Part shown: piece after piece, positions 10,998 through 18,913 of the stretch | Numbering within the stretch: position 1 is the stretch's first letter | How the letters are laid out: every line of letters starts with the position of its first letter | DNA from: Melastoma dodecandrum | Lineage: Eukaryota > Streptophyta > Magnoliopsida > Myrtales > Melastomataceae | Length of the DNA: 64,000 bases | Direction: 5' to 3' | Assembly (NCBI GenBank): GCA_029817715.1 | Contig: JARUPY010000398.1 | Coordinates: forward strand, 1,116,001 to 1,180,000 | Made by a program: the position numbers and the translations under genes | Notes under the pieces: generated by a model | Database searches by the model: none | What the model saw: only the letters and a program-made list of their open reading frames with translations | What the model was told of the DNA's origin: nothing

Positions 10998-11420
10998 ATG
11001 CTTCAGGCAATCGAAGGGCACACCCGAATGACGCAACGCGCCGACCGTTCCCATAAGAAGACAGACGCGGAACACAAGGCGGCAATGCGGGCGGACGCTT
11101 TTCTTGGCGTTTGGGCGGAAATCGACCCGCAGATGCCGACAAGTTACGTTCGTATGTTTATCAAAGTGTGCCTAGAGCCGGGAAAGGGCGTCTCTAAATA
11201 CTGCGAAGACCTCGACGTATACCATGCTGTAGGTTCTCGCATTCTCCTAGAGATTGGCCCCAAGAGCCGTCACGGAACAGACGGGTTAGGCTTGGTTCAA
11301 TCCGAGAATGACCCCCACGACCTACGCCAGCGGCGATACTATCCGACTAGCAAGGGTTGGAAGCTGTTTGCACGACTTCAGTCGGCCCTAGGAATACCAG
11401 AAGACCCCCTGGAGGATTAA
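10998..11420 (+). CDS. winged-helix-like DNA-binding protein
   Basis: A 140-residue protein with a GAGGGG ribosome site about seven bases before its ATG. The C-terminal stretch SENDPHDLRQRRYYPTSKGW strongly resembles the wing of MarR-type winged-helix regulators (D-R-R pattern, then Y-x-T-x-K-G). The preceding DVYHAVGSRILLEIGPKSRH would be the recognition-helix area. As the only regulator-like gene in the element, it is a candidate repressor. Family assignment is from the wing motif only. Confidence 0.6.
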   Translation: MLQAIEGHTRMTQRADRSHKKTDAEHKAAMRADAFLGVWAEIDPQMPTSYVRMFIKVCLEPGKGVSKYCEDLDVYHAVGSRILLEIGPKSRHGTDGLGLVQSENDPHDLRQRRYYPTSKGWKLFARLQSALGIPEDPLED

Positions 11421-11425
11421 CACAG

Positions 11426-11569
11426 ATGTATGTGTTTGTTATCTGTTGCTTAGTCCTCTGGGCTGTTCTTCAGGCGCGAGGCGTCCCGCTAATGTCTGCG
11501 CTAGTCGGGGCGCCTATGTTCTGCGCGGTTATATACGCCATCTGCACTCTAACGAAGCTTCTTGTATAA
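11426..11569 (+). CDS. 47-residue two-helix membrane protein
   Basis: The start ATG at 11426 has GGAGGA seven bases upstream and lies six bases after the preceding stop. Two hydrophobic segments (about 2-16 and 25-46) are separated by QARGVP, and the end TLTKLLV carries one positive charge. This fits a small inner-membrane protein; phages encode many of this size, including holins, but no holin family can be named. Confidence 0.5.
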   Translation: MYVFVICCLVLWAVLQARGVPLMSALVGAPMFCAVIYAICTLTKLLV

Positions 11570-11593
11570 CCCCAATCACCGAAGGTCTCCCCT

Positions 11594-12949
11594 ATGTCAG
11601 TATTCGCGGAAAAGGATAGGTTCGGGCGGCCTACAGGCATTTGGGTTGTAAAAGTCATGCGGGAGGGCAAGGTTCTCGCTCACCGCACCCGAGACCACAA
11701 GGAAGCCAAGGCTTTCGAGGCGCGGCTAAAGGCCGGCGACACGCCATCCCAGGTCACTCCTAAGCAGCCGGAACTGAAGCGCACCCTCCGCTGGCTCCTC
11801 CCGCACGCTATCGGGCTCTATGAGGGAACCAAGGATTACCGGCAGTCGGCGCAGCGTTGCGAGGAGGCCTTCAAGCTCCTCGGGCTCGACAAGGAAGTCT
11901 CGGACGTGCGGACGCCGGAGTTGGACGAGATGGTTCGTCGCCTGAAGCTGAAGGGCCTCGATAACAAGACGATCAACCGCTATCTGGCGCCCGTCAGCAA
12001 GGCGCTGGGATGGTGTTTCGAGCGCGACTACATCGCCAGCAAACCTAAGGTCCCCCGGCAACCTGAGGGGCGTGGGCGCGTGGCGTTCCTCCGGGACGAA
12101 GACGAGCCTAAGCTCATCGAATGGATTACCAAGCGTGACCCCGACGTCGCTATGGTTGTCCGCGTGCTCCTGGTGTCAGGCTTCCGCATCACTGAGCTTC
12201 TTAGCCGCACCCCGGCCGACCTGACGATTGACGGGTGGTTGATCCTTCACGTTGCCCAGACGAAGAACGACGACGCCCGAGGGACTTACCTGGGGCCGCT
12301 CGCTGAGCCGTTCCGAGAGGTTCTGTGTCGGGGCCTGCCCGGCTACCGTAAGGTTCTCGACTTGCTCAATGAGGGGTGTGTCGCCCAGGGCATCGCCCAC
12401 GTAACCCCCCATATCCTCCGGCACACGACCGCCACCCGCCTGGACGCGATGGGCCGCAGCACGGCTCAAATCGGCCGCTACATGGGACACAGGTCGCTCA
12501 ATACGACCTTGAAGTATGTCCACGTCCAACAGGACACGATTAAGTCTGCCGCCGAGGCGCTGACGAAACACCAGACCAAACTCGCTGATCCACGCTGGGA
12601 TGACGTGAGGGTGGCGGGTGGTGCTAACTCGCCGGTTCTGTTGGACTTTCTAACCGCTGGGGTGCAGAGCCCGAAGGGCGATAGTGGGATTTGCAGTCCT
12701 CTGCGTAACCACTCCGCCACGAGGCCTCACGTGCGCGCCGCGGCGGCTCGGCGCCGGAGGGTCATACAGAGGTCTTGGGCCGGTCGCAATGGCCTCGCGG
12801 CCCAGCTTCGGGTACCCCCGGCGCGCCCGCGTCCGAACCTTCGAGCCGGCGCGTGCGCAAAGCGCTTTGCAAAGCGCCGAACGCTTGCTATAGCGCCGGC
12901 CTCGGCGATGATCCCTGATAGCTCAGCTGGTAGAGCAATCGACTGTTAA
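11594..12949 (+). CDS. int: tyrosine integrase reading through the attachment site
   Basis: 451 codons. The catalytic set is visible: R198 (SGFRITELL), H273-xx-R276 (PHILRHTTATR), H299 (YMGHRSL) and Y308 (LKYVH). There is no stop between Y308 and the right attachment core; the frame crosses the core (12687-12729) and runs through host DNA into tRNA-Asn, stopping at 12947-12949. About 378 residues are element-encoded; the last about 73 are host sequence, Arg/Ala-rich and without domain character. In an excised circle the frame would continue from the core into 8550 onward and stop at 8593-8595, giving about 393 residues. A promoter on the opposite strand faces this gene from the right. Confidence 0.92.
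   Translation: MSVFAEKDRFGRPTGIWVVKVMREGKVLAHRTRDHKEAKAFEARLKAGDTPSQVTPKQPELKRTLRWLLPHAIGLYEGTKDYRQSAQRCEEAFKLLGLDKEVSDVRTPELDEMVRRLKLKGLDNKTINRYLAPVSKALGWCFERDYIASKPKVPRQPEGRGRVAFLRDEDEPKLIEWITKRDPDVAMVVRVLLVSGFRITELLSRTPADLTIDGWLILHVAQTKNDDARGTYLGPLAEPFREVLCRGLPGYRKVLDLLNEGCVAQGIAHVTPHILRHTTATRLDAMGRSTAQIGRYMGHRSLNTTLKYVHVQQDTIKSAAEALTKHQTKLADPRWDDVRVAGGANSPVLLDFLTAGVQSPKGDSGICSPLRNHSATRPHVRAAAARRRRVIQRSWAGRNGLAAQLRVPPARPRPNLRAGACAKRFAKRRTLAIAPASAMIPDSSAGRAIDC
12687..12729. repeat. right attachment site core and displaced tRNA-Cys 5' fragment
   Basis: Exact copy of 8507-8549. It contains nucleotides 1-40 of tRNA-Cys on the minus strand, cut off from the 3' part by the element. This is the original chromosomal 5' half, still attached to its native upstream DNA, while the complete tRNA at 8473-8546 uses the element's copy. 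Confidence 0.92.
12761..12789 (-). promoter_or_regulatory. orphaned native tRNA-Cys promoter
   Basis: On the minus strand, TTGCGA (12789-12784) is followed after exactly 17 bases by TATGAC (12766-12761), a good sigma-70-type pair. It lies 34 bases upstream of the displaced tRNA-Cys 5' fragment. Since the element is inserted downstream, this promoter now points into the attachment core and antisense through the integrase gene. Confidence 0.55.
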
Positions 12950-12987
12950 TCGATCGGTCGCAGGTTCGAGTCCTGCTCAGGGAGCCA
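12912..12987 (+). tRNA. tRNA-Asn (GTT)
   Basis: Complete cloverleaf: acceptor TCCCTGA paired with TCAGGGA, D-arm GCTCAGCTGGTAGAGC, anticodon loop CTGTTAA (GTT), T-arm GCAGGTTCGAGTCCTGC, discriminator G and encoded CCA. The integrase reading frame ends inside it, an accident of frame. Confidence 0.96.
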
Positions 12988-13094
12988 TTTTAGAAACTCG
13001 GCGGAGAAGTCATCGCCGCCAGCGTCTGTAGTGCGGCGATCATGGCTTTCCCGAAGGACTTTCGTAAGCTAGGCGAGAACGTCGTCGCTGAACT

Positions 13095-13295
13095 TCAGTC
13101 GGCCACGAGGCGCGGAAAACCGCTCCTCCAAAGTTTCCTCGCGCATTTTGCCTTGAATTCTGAGCAATGGGGGTAGGTGCAACGGCCATTCTTGATCTCG
13201 CCGACCGGCGCGCATCCGCAGCCGCAGTGTTCGCAGCTGATCAGACCGAAAAAGGCGATGCCTGTTTCCCGTCCCAGGGCCGCCCGCCTTGAAAA
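13095..13295 (-). other. cysteine-rich open frame, possible zinc-ribbon remnant
   Basis: A 66-codon minus-strand frame without ATG, GTG or TTG. It encodes seven cysteines in about 30 codons (ISCEHCGCGCAPVGEIKNG, then RCTYPHC and KAKC), which looks like a metal-binding ribbon rather than chance. A plus-strand frame (13042-13176, 44 residues, starting MAFPKDFRKLGENVVAEL) overlaps it and is an alternative. The lack of a start suggests a remnant or an unusual start codon. Confidence 0.3.
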
Positions 13296-13352
13296 TTAAG
13301 TCTTTCTTGCCTGTGTATTCTCTACGCTTAGAAGTCACCGCATCGGACCACA

Positions 13353-13832
13353 ATGGCAAAACAGATTTTTACGTTTGGATATGAGGGGTTGGCGCTGGAC
13401 GTGTTCATTGCACGTCTGAAATCCGAAGGGGTCAAGACCGTCGTCGACGTTCGGGCTAATCCCTTTTCGCGCAAGCGTGGATTTTCGAAGAACGCGCTCG
13501 CCTCAACGCTAAAGGCCGCCGGCATCGGATACACACATGTCCCGGCCTTCGGATGCCCGAAGCCTGTCCGCGAGCGCTATAAGAGCGATGGCGATTGGTC
13601 CGCCTACACCCGCAGTTTTCTTGCTCACCTCAAGCGAGAGGGTGAGGCGCTGGCTCAACTCGCCAAGAGCGCGACGGCCTCTCCCTCGTGCCTAATCTGC
13701 TTTGAAGCTGATTTTGAACGGTGTCATCGAACATTCGTGGCGCGCGGGGCGGCTGGGATCGGAGAGCTATCGGTGACTCACATCACGGCGAAAACAGTGA
13801 TCCCTGACGTGCCGGTTCCCGCGGCAGCCTAG
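13353..13832 (+). CDS. DUF488 family protein
   Basis: A 159-residue protein with the DUF488 signature: FTFGYEGLALDVFIARLKSE at the N-terminus, VDVRANPFSRKRGFSK, and the C-terminal CFEADFERCHRTFVA motif. The biochemical role is not settled; genes of this family are frequent in accessory islands. No clear Shine-Dalgarno precedes the ATG. Its 3' end overlaps the convergent dual-OB gene by 50 bp, so the pair is tail-to-tail. It lies between tRNA-Asn and the L,D-transpeptidase gene, in DNA less GC-rich than the chromosome. Confidence 0.85.
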   Translation: MAKQIFTFGYEGLALDVFIARLKSEGVKTVVDVRANPFSRKRGFSKNALASTLKAAGIGYTHVPAFGCPKPVRERYKSDGDWSAYTRSFLAHLKREGEALAQLAKSATASPSCLICFEADFERCHRTFVARGAAGIGELSVTHITAKTVIPDVPVPAAA

Positions 13833-14616
13833 GCGGGTAAATAAGACTAACGATAAGCCATTGATTGGGAAATCGGTGGATGGTGCCCATGAGGAACATA
13901 AGGTCCTCCTTCGGCAACTTTTTCTCCAGGCGTTCCCTGAAAGGCGTCTCCCACTTGTTCCCCCACCTTCGGCGACAATTCCAATAGAGCGCGCCTGCCT
14001 CCCAGTCGGCAATTTTGTGTCGTAGCTCGGTCTTGTCGTCGCCAGTCCTGCAGACGTACCGGTAGTGGAAATCGAAAGGCACTTTCCTTAGGGTCGCGAT
14101 CCGTTTGGCGTCCGCGTCGTCAAACAGGCCTCCTTGTTTTTCATGTTGGACGAGCTTGTTCTTTTCTTCCGGCGTCCAGTCCGGCTTATCCGATGGCGTC
14201 ACGTCGAGCCCCAAAATGGATGAGGGGCGCAGAAGGCCGAGGGTCGTGCCGTTCGTCGTGCGTGCGGTTTCGAGCGCCGCGAAGCTGTCAAAAACCGGGA
14301 TCTGATCGAGCTGCTCCCGGCGCGCTCGCCAACCATCCTTGGTCGAGATCGGCTCGCCTTCGCAAGCGATCGTGTCGACGAAAATCTTATGGCTTTCTGG
14401 GCGCCGGTCATTCGCGGCTTTCTCGACCCTGGCAGTCACCCACTGCCACTTTTTGAATTGTCTATCGTCACTGACAAGGCGGAACGGCACCGGAAACAGC
14501 CTGATGAGCCGACCGCCACCCTCCATGCCCGCCACACAGGAGGTCTCGACATGCTTCCCGCTCGGCGACGGGTAGGTCTTGCAAAGGATGAGGATGCGCG
14601 CCTGTATGGAGGGCAT
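13783..14616 (-). CDS. probable dual-OB-domain protein
   Basis: A 277-residue protein. The N-terminal part (ILILCKTYPSPSGKHVETSC, GGGRLIRLFPVPFRLV, FKKWQWVTARVEKAANDRRP) matches a family I recall as dual OB-containing domain proteins, often next to DUF488 genes. The C-terminus WLIVSLIYPPRLPREP with terminal GSLFSP also fits. Its function is not established; OB folds suggest nucleic-acid binding. The family name is from memory and should be checked. The stop lies within the end of the convergent DUF488 gene. Confidence 0.6.
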   Translation of the reverse strand: MPSIQARILILCKTYPSPSGKHVETSCVAGMEGGGRLIRLFPVPFRLVSDDRQFKKWQWVTARVEKAANDRRPESHKIFVDTIACEGEPISTKDGWRARREQLDQIPVFDSFAALETARTTNGTTLGLLRPSSILGLDVTPSDKPDWTPEEKNKLVQHEKQGGLFDDADAKRIATLRKVPFDFHYRYVCRTGDDKTELRHKIADWEAGALYWNCRRRWGNKWETPFRERLEKKLPKEDLMFLMGTIHRFPNQWLIVSLIYPPRLPREPARQGSLFSP

Positions 14617-15038
14617 ATAACCGAACGTGTCTGAAACACGCCTTTGGAATCAGTTGCTTTTGAAAACGTCGTCGGATGATAAGGCAGGCTTTGAGCCGGC
14701 ATCAATGATGAATGCAAACCCGATTTGTATATTGAAATACGCGTCCATGCGAGGCGGTTCGTGATTGAAGGGAGCCAAAACTCTTTAAAGCTCTTCGATC
14801 ACCGTCGAGCTTGCTTTTGACGCGTCGACCGGACGAGAGGATGGATCAAGCGAGGGAAATCTATCATGGGTTTTTGCACCGCGCTCGCGTGATTTTTCGG
14901 AATGCATCTACAAAGAGGAGCCAGACTACGCCCGCGCCTTCCGAAGGAGATGCCGACCTCGTGTCCACCTTGCGTGACGAGGCCTGGACCTTATCGCTCC
15001 GCCGCACGTTATCGCACCGTCATTGGGGACCCAAAGCC
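14617..15038. other. intergenic region, no supported gene
   Basis: These 422 bases separate the divergent dual-OB gene and the L,D-transpeptidase gene. The transpeptidase frame is open upstream to 14811, but the predicted residues there are unlike the family and the signal peptide begins at 15039. No tRNA, strong promoter pair or repeat was found. Confidence 0.4.
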
Positions 15039-15665
15039 ATGCGTATGTTCGTCCGTCTTGCGGTTGGTGCGGCCGCGATGGTCTCGTTGTGCTCGATCGC
15101 CGAGGCGAAGGTGCACATCCGCGTCGACCTCGACAATCAGACCATGCACGTCGATGCCGGCGACCAGATCTTCGACTGGAAGGTCTCGAGCGGGAAGTCG
15201 GGCTACGAGACGCCGCCCGGCAAGTACGGCGTCCTCTGGATGGACAAGGACCACAAGTCCGACGAATACGACGGGGCGCCGATGCCGAACGCGATCTTCT
15301 TCGCGCCGGGCTTCGCGATCCACGGCGCCTACAAGTCCGCTTTCGGCCACCCCGCCTCGCACGGCTGCGTGCGCCTGCCGGTCGAGAAGTCGGCGCTCCT
15401 CTTCGATCTCGTGAAGGCCCAGGGCGCCGACGTGACGATCACCGGGGGCGACAGCACGGTCACCGTCGCGAATTCGCGCCATCGCGACCCCGACGCGGAC
15501 TCCTACGGCTACGATCAGGCGCCGCGGTACTACGAACCCCGCGATGCAGCCGCGGGATATGGCGCGTCGTCCGGATATGGTTCCTCGGGCTACGGCTATT
15601 ATCAGGAGCCCGCCCGCGCGCAGCCCGCGCCCGGCTACGGCTCCTACGACGGCGGCTTCTACTGA
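15039..15665 (+). CDS. L,D-transpeptidase (YkuD family)
   Basis: 208 residues from ATG 15039, chosen because a signal peptide starts there (MRMFVRLAVGAAAMVSLCSI, cleavage after AEA). The YkuD catalytic motif is present as IHGAYKSAFGHPASHGCVRL with the active cysteine in SHGCVRL. Such enzymes make 3-3 peptidoglycan crosslinks or attach proteins to peptidoglycan in the periplasm. The tail after about residue 150 is Gly/Tyr/Pro-rich and disordered. The gene ends nine bases from the convergent ABC permease gene. Confidence 0.92.
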   Translation: MRMFVRLAVGAAAMVSLCSIAEAKVHIRVDLDNQTMHVDAGDQIFDWKVSSGKSGYETPPGKYGVLWMDKDHKSDEYDGAPMPNAIFFAPGFAIHGAYKSAFGHPASHGCVRLPVEKSALLFDLVKAQGADVTITGGDSTVTVANSRHRDPDADSYGYDQAPRYYEPRDAAAGYGASSGYGSSGYGYYQEPARAQPAPGYGSYDGGFY

Positions 15666-15674
15666 GCGGCAGCG

Positions 15675-16436
15675 TCAGGCCCGCAGCTTGTAGCCCGTCT
15701 TGAAGATCCGCCAGATCACCGCGAGGCAGGCGGCGAGGAACACGAGCGTCATCGTCAGGCTCACGCCGACGTTGACGTCAGCGGTCCCGTAGAAGCTCCA
15801 GCGAAAGCCGCTGACGAGATAGACGACCGGATTGACGAGGCTGACCCGCTGCCAGAAGGGCGGGAGCATGTCGATCGAATAGAAGCTGCCGCCGAGGAAT
15901 GTCAGCGGCGTCACGACGAGCAGCGGGATGATCTGCAGGCGCTCGAATCCGTCCGCCCACAGCCCGATGATGAAGCCGAACAGGCTGAAGGTGATCGACG
16001 TCAACAGGAGAAAGACGACCATCCAGACCGGATGCGCGATGTCGAAGGCGACGAAGCAGCGCGCGGTCACGATGATGACGACGCCGATCAGGATCGACTT
16101 CGTCGCCGCCGCGCCGACGAAACCCGCGACCGTCTCGAGCCATGACAGGGGCGCCGAAAGGATCTCGTAGATCGTGCCCGACCATTTCGGCAGATAGATG
16201 CCGAAGGAGGCGTTCGACACGCTCTGCGTCAGCACCGTCAGCATGGTCAGGCCCGGCACGATGAAGGCGCCGTAGCTGACCCCGCCAACATGGCTCATCC
16301 GCGATCCGATCGCCGAACCGAAGACGACGAAATAGAGCGCCGTCGAGACAACGGGGGCGATGAGGCTTTGCGCGATCGTGCGCACCCAGCGCATCATCTC
16401 GAACATGTAGACGGCGCGAAGCCCGTAGAGATTCAT
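15675..16436 (-). CDS. ABC-2 type transporter permease
   Basis: 253 residues with six hydrophobic segments and the ABC-2 family pattern ([56 protein letters not shown]). It forms an exporter with the ATPase encoded immediately upstream on the same strand, 12 bp away. The pair resembles the YadG/YadH-type exporters; substrate unknown. Confidence 0.92.
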   Translation of the reverse strand: MNLYGLRAVYMFEMMRWVRTIAQSLIAPVVSTALYFVVFGSAIGSRMSHVGGVSYGAFIVPGLTMLTVLTQSVSNASFGIYLPKWSGTIYEILSAPLSWLETVAGFVGAAATKSILIGVVIIVTARCFVAFDIAHPVWMVVFLLLTSITFSLFGFIIGLWADGFERLQIIPLLVVTPLTFLGGSFYSIDMLPPFWQRVSLVNPVVYLVSGFRWSFYGTADVNVGVSLTMTLVFLAACLAVIWRIFKTGYKLRA

Positions 16437-16448
16437 GCGGCTCTCTCC

Positions 16449-17390
16449 TCAGGGGGCCGAGACGAGGCTGACGAAAATGTCCTCGAGCGAGCTTTGGCGC
16501 GTCTGCAGGTCCTTCAGCGCGAGCCCGGCGGCGTCGATGTCGCGCAGCAGGCCGGCGATGTCCGTCTCGGCCTCGGCGTCGAACGTGTAGATCAGCTCGT
16601 CGCCGTGCGGCCCGAGGGCCAGGCGATGGGCGGCCAGACGCTCCGGCACGGCCTCGATCGGCGCGCGCAGATGGATGATCAGCTCCTTCTTGCCGAGCTT
16701 GCGCATCAGCTCCGCCTTCTCCTCGACGAGGATCAGGCCGCCCTTGTTGATGACGCCGACGCGGTCGGCCATCGCCTCGGCCTCCTCGATATAATGCGTC
16801 GTCAGGATGATCGTCGTGCCGCGCTCGCGCAGGCCGCGCACCATCGTCCACATGTCGCGGCGGAGCGCCACGTCGACGCCCGCGGTCGGTTCGTCGAGGA
16901 ACAGGATCTCCGGCTCGTGCGCGAGCGCCTTGGCGATCATCACCCGGCGCTTCATGCCGCCCGAGAGCGTGACCATCCGCGCGTCGCGCTTGTCCCAGAG
17001 CGAGAGGTCGCGCAGCACCTTCTCGACGAAGGCGCGGTTCGGCGGCTTGCCGAAGAGGCCGCGGCTGAAGGTGACGGTCGAAAGCACGGTCTCGAACGCG
17101 TCGGTCTTCAACTCCTGCGGCACGAGGCCGATCTTGCGGCGCACGGCGCGATAGTCCGCGTCGATGTCGAGGCCATCCACGGTGATGCGCCCGCCGCTGC
17201 GCGTGACGATGCCGCAGATGATCGAGATCAGCGTCGTCTTGCCGGCGCCGTTCGGGCCGAGCAGGGCGAAGATTTCGCCGCGCGCGATCTCGAGATCGAC
17301 GGCGCGCAGCGCCTCGAAGCCGGAAGCGTAGGTCTTCGTCACGCCCTCGATCGAGATCACCGGGGCGAGGCCGACGTCCGCCCGGGTCAA
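16449..17390 (-). CDS. ABC transporter ATP-binding protein
   Basis: About 313 residues. Walker [11 protein letters not shown], signature [10 protein letters not shown], Walker [14 protein letters not shown] and the H-loop [10 protein letters not shown] are all present; the C-terminal about 85 residues form the regulatory extension seen in ABC-2 partners. The start is uncertain: TTG at 17388-17390 overlaps the upstream GST stop as TTGA, suggesting translational coupling, while GTG at 17358-17360 is another option. Longer upstream frames overlap the GST gene and are not homologous. Confidence 0.9.
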   Translation of the reverse strand: MTRADVGLAPVISIEGVTKTYASGFEALRAVDLEIARGEIFALLGPNGAGKTTLISIICGIVTRSGGRITVDGLDIDADYRAVRRKIGLVPQELKTDAFETVLSTVTFSRGLFGKPPNRAFVEKVLRDLSLWDKRDARMVTLSGGMKRRVMIAKALAHEPEILFLDEPTAGVDVALRRDMWTMVRGLRERGTTIILTTHYIEEAEAMADRVGVINKGGLILVEEKAELMRKLGKKELIIHLRAPIEAVPERLAAHRLALGPHGDELIYTFDAEAETDIAGLLRDIDAAGLALKDLQTRQSSLEDIFVSLVSAP

Positions 17391-18040
17391 GAGGCCTCTG
17401 CCTGCGTCGTTTGAGCCTGCGTCGCCCGCAATTGCGCGGCAAGCGCCTCGTCGAGGTCGCGGGCACGCGCGGCGGCGGGGCGCGCCGAGCATCGCTCGAC
17501 GTAACGCTCGAAGACGGGGCGACTTTCGTACATGCCGAAGCTCATGCCGAAACCAAGTTGGGCGCCGAGGTAGACGTCCGCGGCGGTGAAGGACGAACCC
17601 GCAATATAGTCACGGCCCTGCAATTCCGCTTCAAGCACGCGCAAGACTTCGTCGAGGGACCCGTAGCCCGGCATGCCGGCGCGCTCCGGCGGCACCACGA
17701 CCTTAAGGGCTGTGTTCGTCCATGCGGCCTCGAGCGGGCCGGCCGTGAAGAACAGCCAACGATAATACGCCCCGCGCTCCGGCTGCGGCGGCGCGAGGCC
17801 GGCCTGCGGGAACGCATCGGCGAGATAGGCGCAGATCGCCGCGCATTCCGTCACGACCGTATCGCCGTGGCGGATCGCCGGCACCTTTCCCATTGGATTG
17901 ATGCGGACGTAGGGCGCGGCCTTCATCGCCGGCCCGAAGGTGACCACCTGCGTCTCATAGGTCGCCCCCGCCTCTTCCAGCATCCAGCGGATGATACGTC
18001 CGCGCGACATGGGATGGGTGTAGAACACGAGTTCGCTCAT
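17387..18040 (-). CDS. glutathione S-transferase family protein
   Basis: 217 residues starting [20 protein letters not shown], the N-terminal thioredoxin-like GST fold with the cis-proline region [20 protein letters not shown]. The helical C-terminal domain follows ([20 protein letters not shown]). GSTs conjugate glutathione to electrophiles; substrate unknown. It is the first gene of an apparent GST-ABC exporter operon, which would fit detoxification followed by export, but that is inference. Confidence 0.9.
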   Translation of the reverse strand: MSELVFYTHPMSRGRIIRWMLEEAGATYETQVVTFGPAMKAAPYVRINPMGKVPAIRHGDTVVTECAAICAYLADAFPQAGLAPPQPERGAYYRWLFFTAGPLEAAWTNTALKVVVPPERAGMPGYGSLDEVLRVLEAELQGRDYIAGSSFTAADVYLGAQLGFGMSFGMYESRPVFERYVERCSARPAAARARDLDEALAAQLRATQAQTTQAEAS

Positions 18041-18154
18041 CGCGGCCTCCGGTGGCACGACGTTCCTCCCGCGAGCAGCTACCAAAGTTTGTGGACTCTG
18101 TCCACATAAGCTCTAGGCAACCCGCGCTCAACCCGTCGTCCTGGTCGGCCGACA

Positions 18155-18529
18155 TCAACGACCGACGAGACAGAAGCCATGCCCGAACGGATCGCTGCAG
18201 AAGGCGATCGGCGGTCGACCCTCGATCGCGAAACGCTGCTCGCAGATCGCGCCCGCATCCAACGCCCGCCTTACAGCGGAGTCGAAATCGTCGACATGAA
18301 AGTCGATATGAACCGGCGTCCAGTGCCGCTCGTAGCGGCGGATATCGCCTGCGCCGGGCGCGGGATTGGTCCCGGTCGCCTTCTCCATGATGCCGATCTG
18401 TCCGTCTCCGCAGGCCAGGATCGCGTAGGTCGCGATCGGTCGTGCGACCTCCGTCAGACTCAGGGCATCGCAATAGAAACGCACGCCGCGCTCGAGCGAA
18501 GGAACGTCGATGCTGACCGAAAATCTCAT
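18155..18529 (-). CDS. VOC/glyoxalase superfamily protein
   Basis: 124 residues with the paired beta-alpha-beta-beta-beta layout of the vicinal oxygen chelate fold: RFSVSIDVPSLERGVRFYCD at the start, HIDFHVDDFDSAVRRAL in the middle and a terminal FCSDPFGHGFCLVGR. Likely a small cytosolic metalloprotein, either a dioxygenase/glyoxalase-like enzyme or a resistance-type binding protein; substrate not predictable. Confidence 0.85.
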   Translation of the reverse strand: MRFSVSIDVPSLERGVRFYCDALSLTEVARPIATYAILACGDGQIGIMEKATGTNPAPGAGDIRRYERHWTPVHIDFHVDDFDSAVRRALDAGAICEQRFAIEGRPPIAFCSDPFGHGFCLVGR

Positions 18530-18589
18530 TCGTTCGCCTCCTTTTGCGCGCCGTCGGGCGATGCAAGGCTGGGAGCCGAGCCCGCCGTA

Positions 18590-18838
18590 TCAGTACGGCG
18601 CGATGACGGCGTAGGGCGGCACGTTGTAGTACGGCGGCATCGGCGGCGTCGTGTAGACGCGGATCGGGAACGGGCAGGGGTAGGGCGGGATCGCGACGGC
18701 GGCGCCGGTCAGGTGGCTGTGCTGTGCGTGCTGGAAGGGGATCGGCGGCGGAAACTGCGTGTAGCTCTGCCCCATGGCCGCGCTAGGCGCGAGCGCCGCC
18801 GTCGCGACGAGAAGTTTGGTGCCGATCGACGTTGTCAT
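18590..18838 (-). CDS. small secreted Pro/Tyr-rich protein
   Basis: 82 residues with a signal peptide (MTTSIGTKLLVATAALAPSA, likely cleavage near AMG-Q), then a low-complexity mature part rich in Pro, Tyr and His (PPYPCPFPIRVYTTPPMPPY). No domain recognised. It sits alone between the VOC and GDPD genes. Confidence 0.6.
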   Translation of the reverse strand: MTTSIGTKLLVATAALAPSAAMGQSYTQFPPPIPFQHAQHSHLTGAAVAIPPYPCPFPIRVYTTPPMPPYYNVPPYAVIAPY

Positions 18839-18913
18839 GGGGGCCTCCGCGGTTCAGCGAAACGCAGAGCGCTCACGAAAGCCTTAAAGAGCCTCGATCG
18901 TCCGAGATCATCG

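Larger units (their letters stand above)
8507..12729 (+). mobile_element. 4.2-kb integrated mini-prophage or phage satellite in tRNA-Cys
   Basis: The element is bounded by 43-bp direct repeats derived from tRNA-Cys and is lower in GC than the flanking chromosome. All its genes read rightward: a truncated T7-type RNA polymerase, a 65-residue protein, an 86-residue protein, a winged-helix-like protein, a 47-residue membrane protein and a tyrosine integrase. No capsid, portal, terminase, tail or replication gene is present. It could be a deletion remnant of a temperate T7-like podovirus or a compact satellite of one. The exact end repeats and intact integrase motifs suggest it may still be able to excise. 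Confidence 0.85.

Noticed and set aside
12728..12949. C-terminal about 73 residues of the integrase as a functional domain
   Set aside because: They are translated from host intergenic DNA and tRNA-Asn, Arg/Ala-rich, and only present because the frame crosses the attachment core.
14811..15038. N-terminal extension of the L,D-transpeptidase
   Set aside because: The signal peptide begins at 15039 and the upstream residues have no family similarity.
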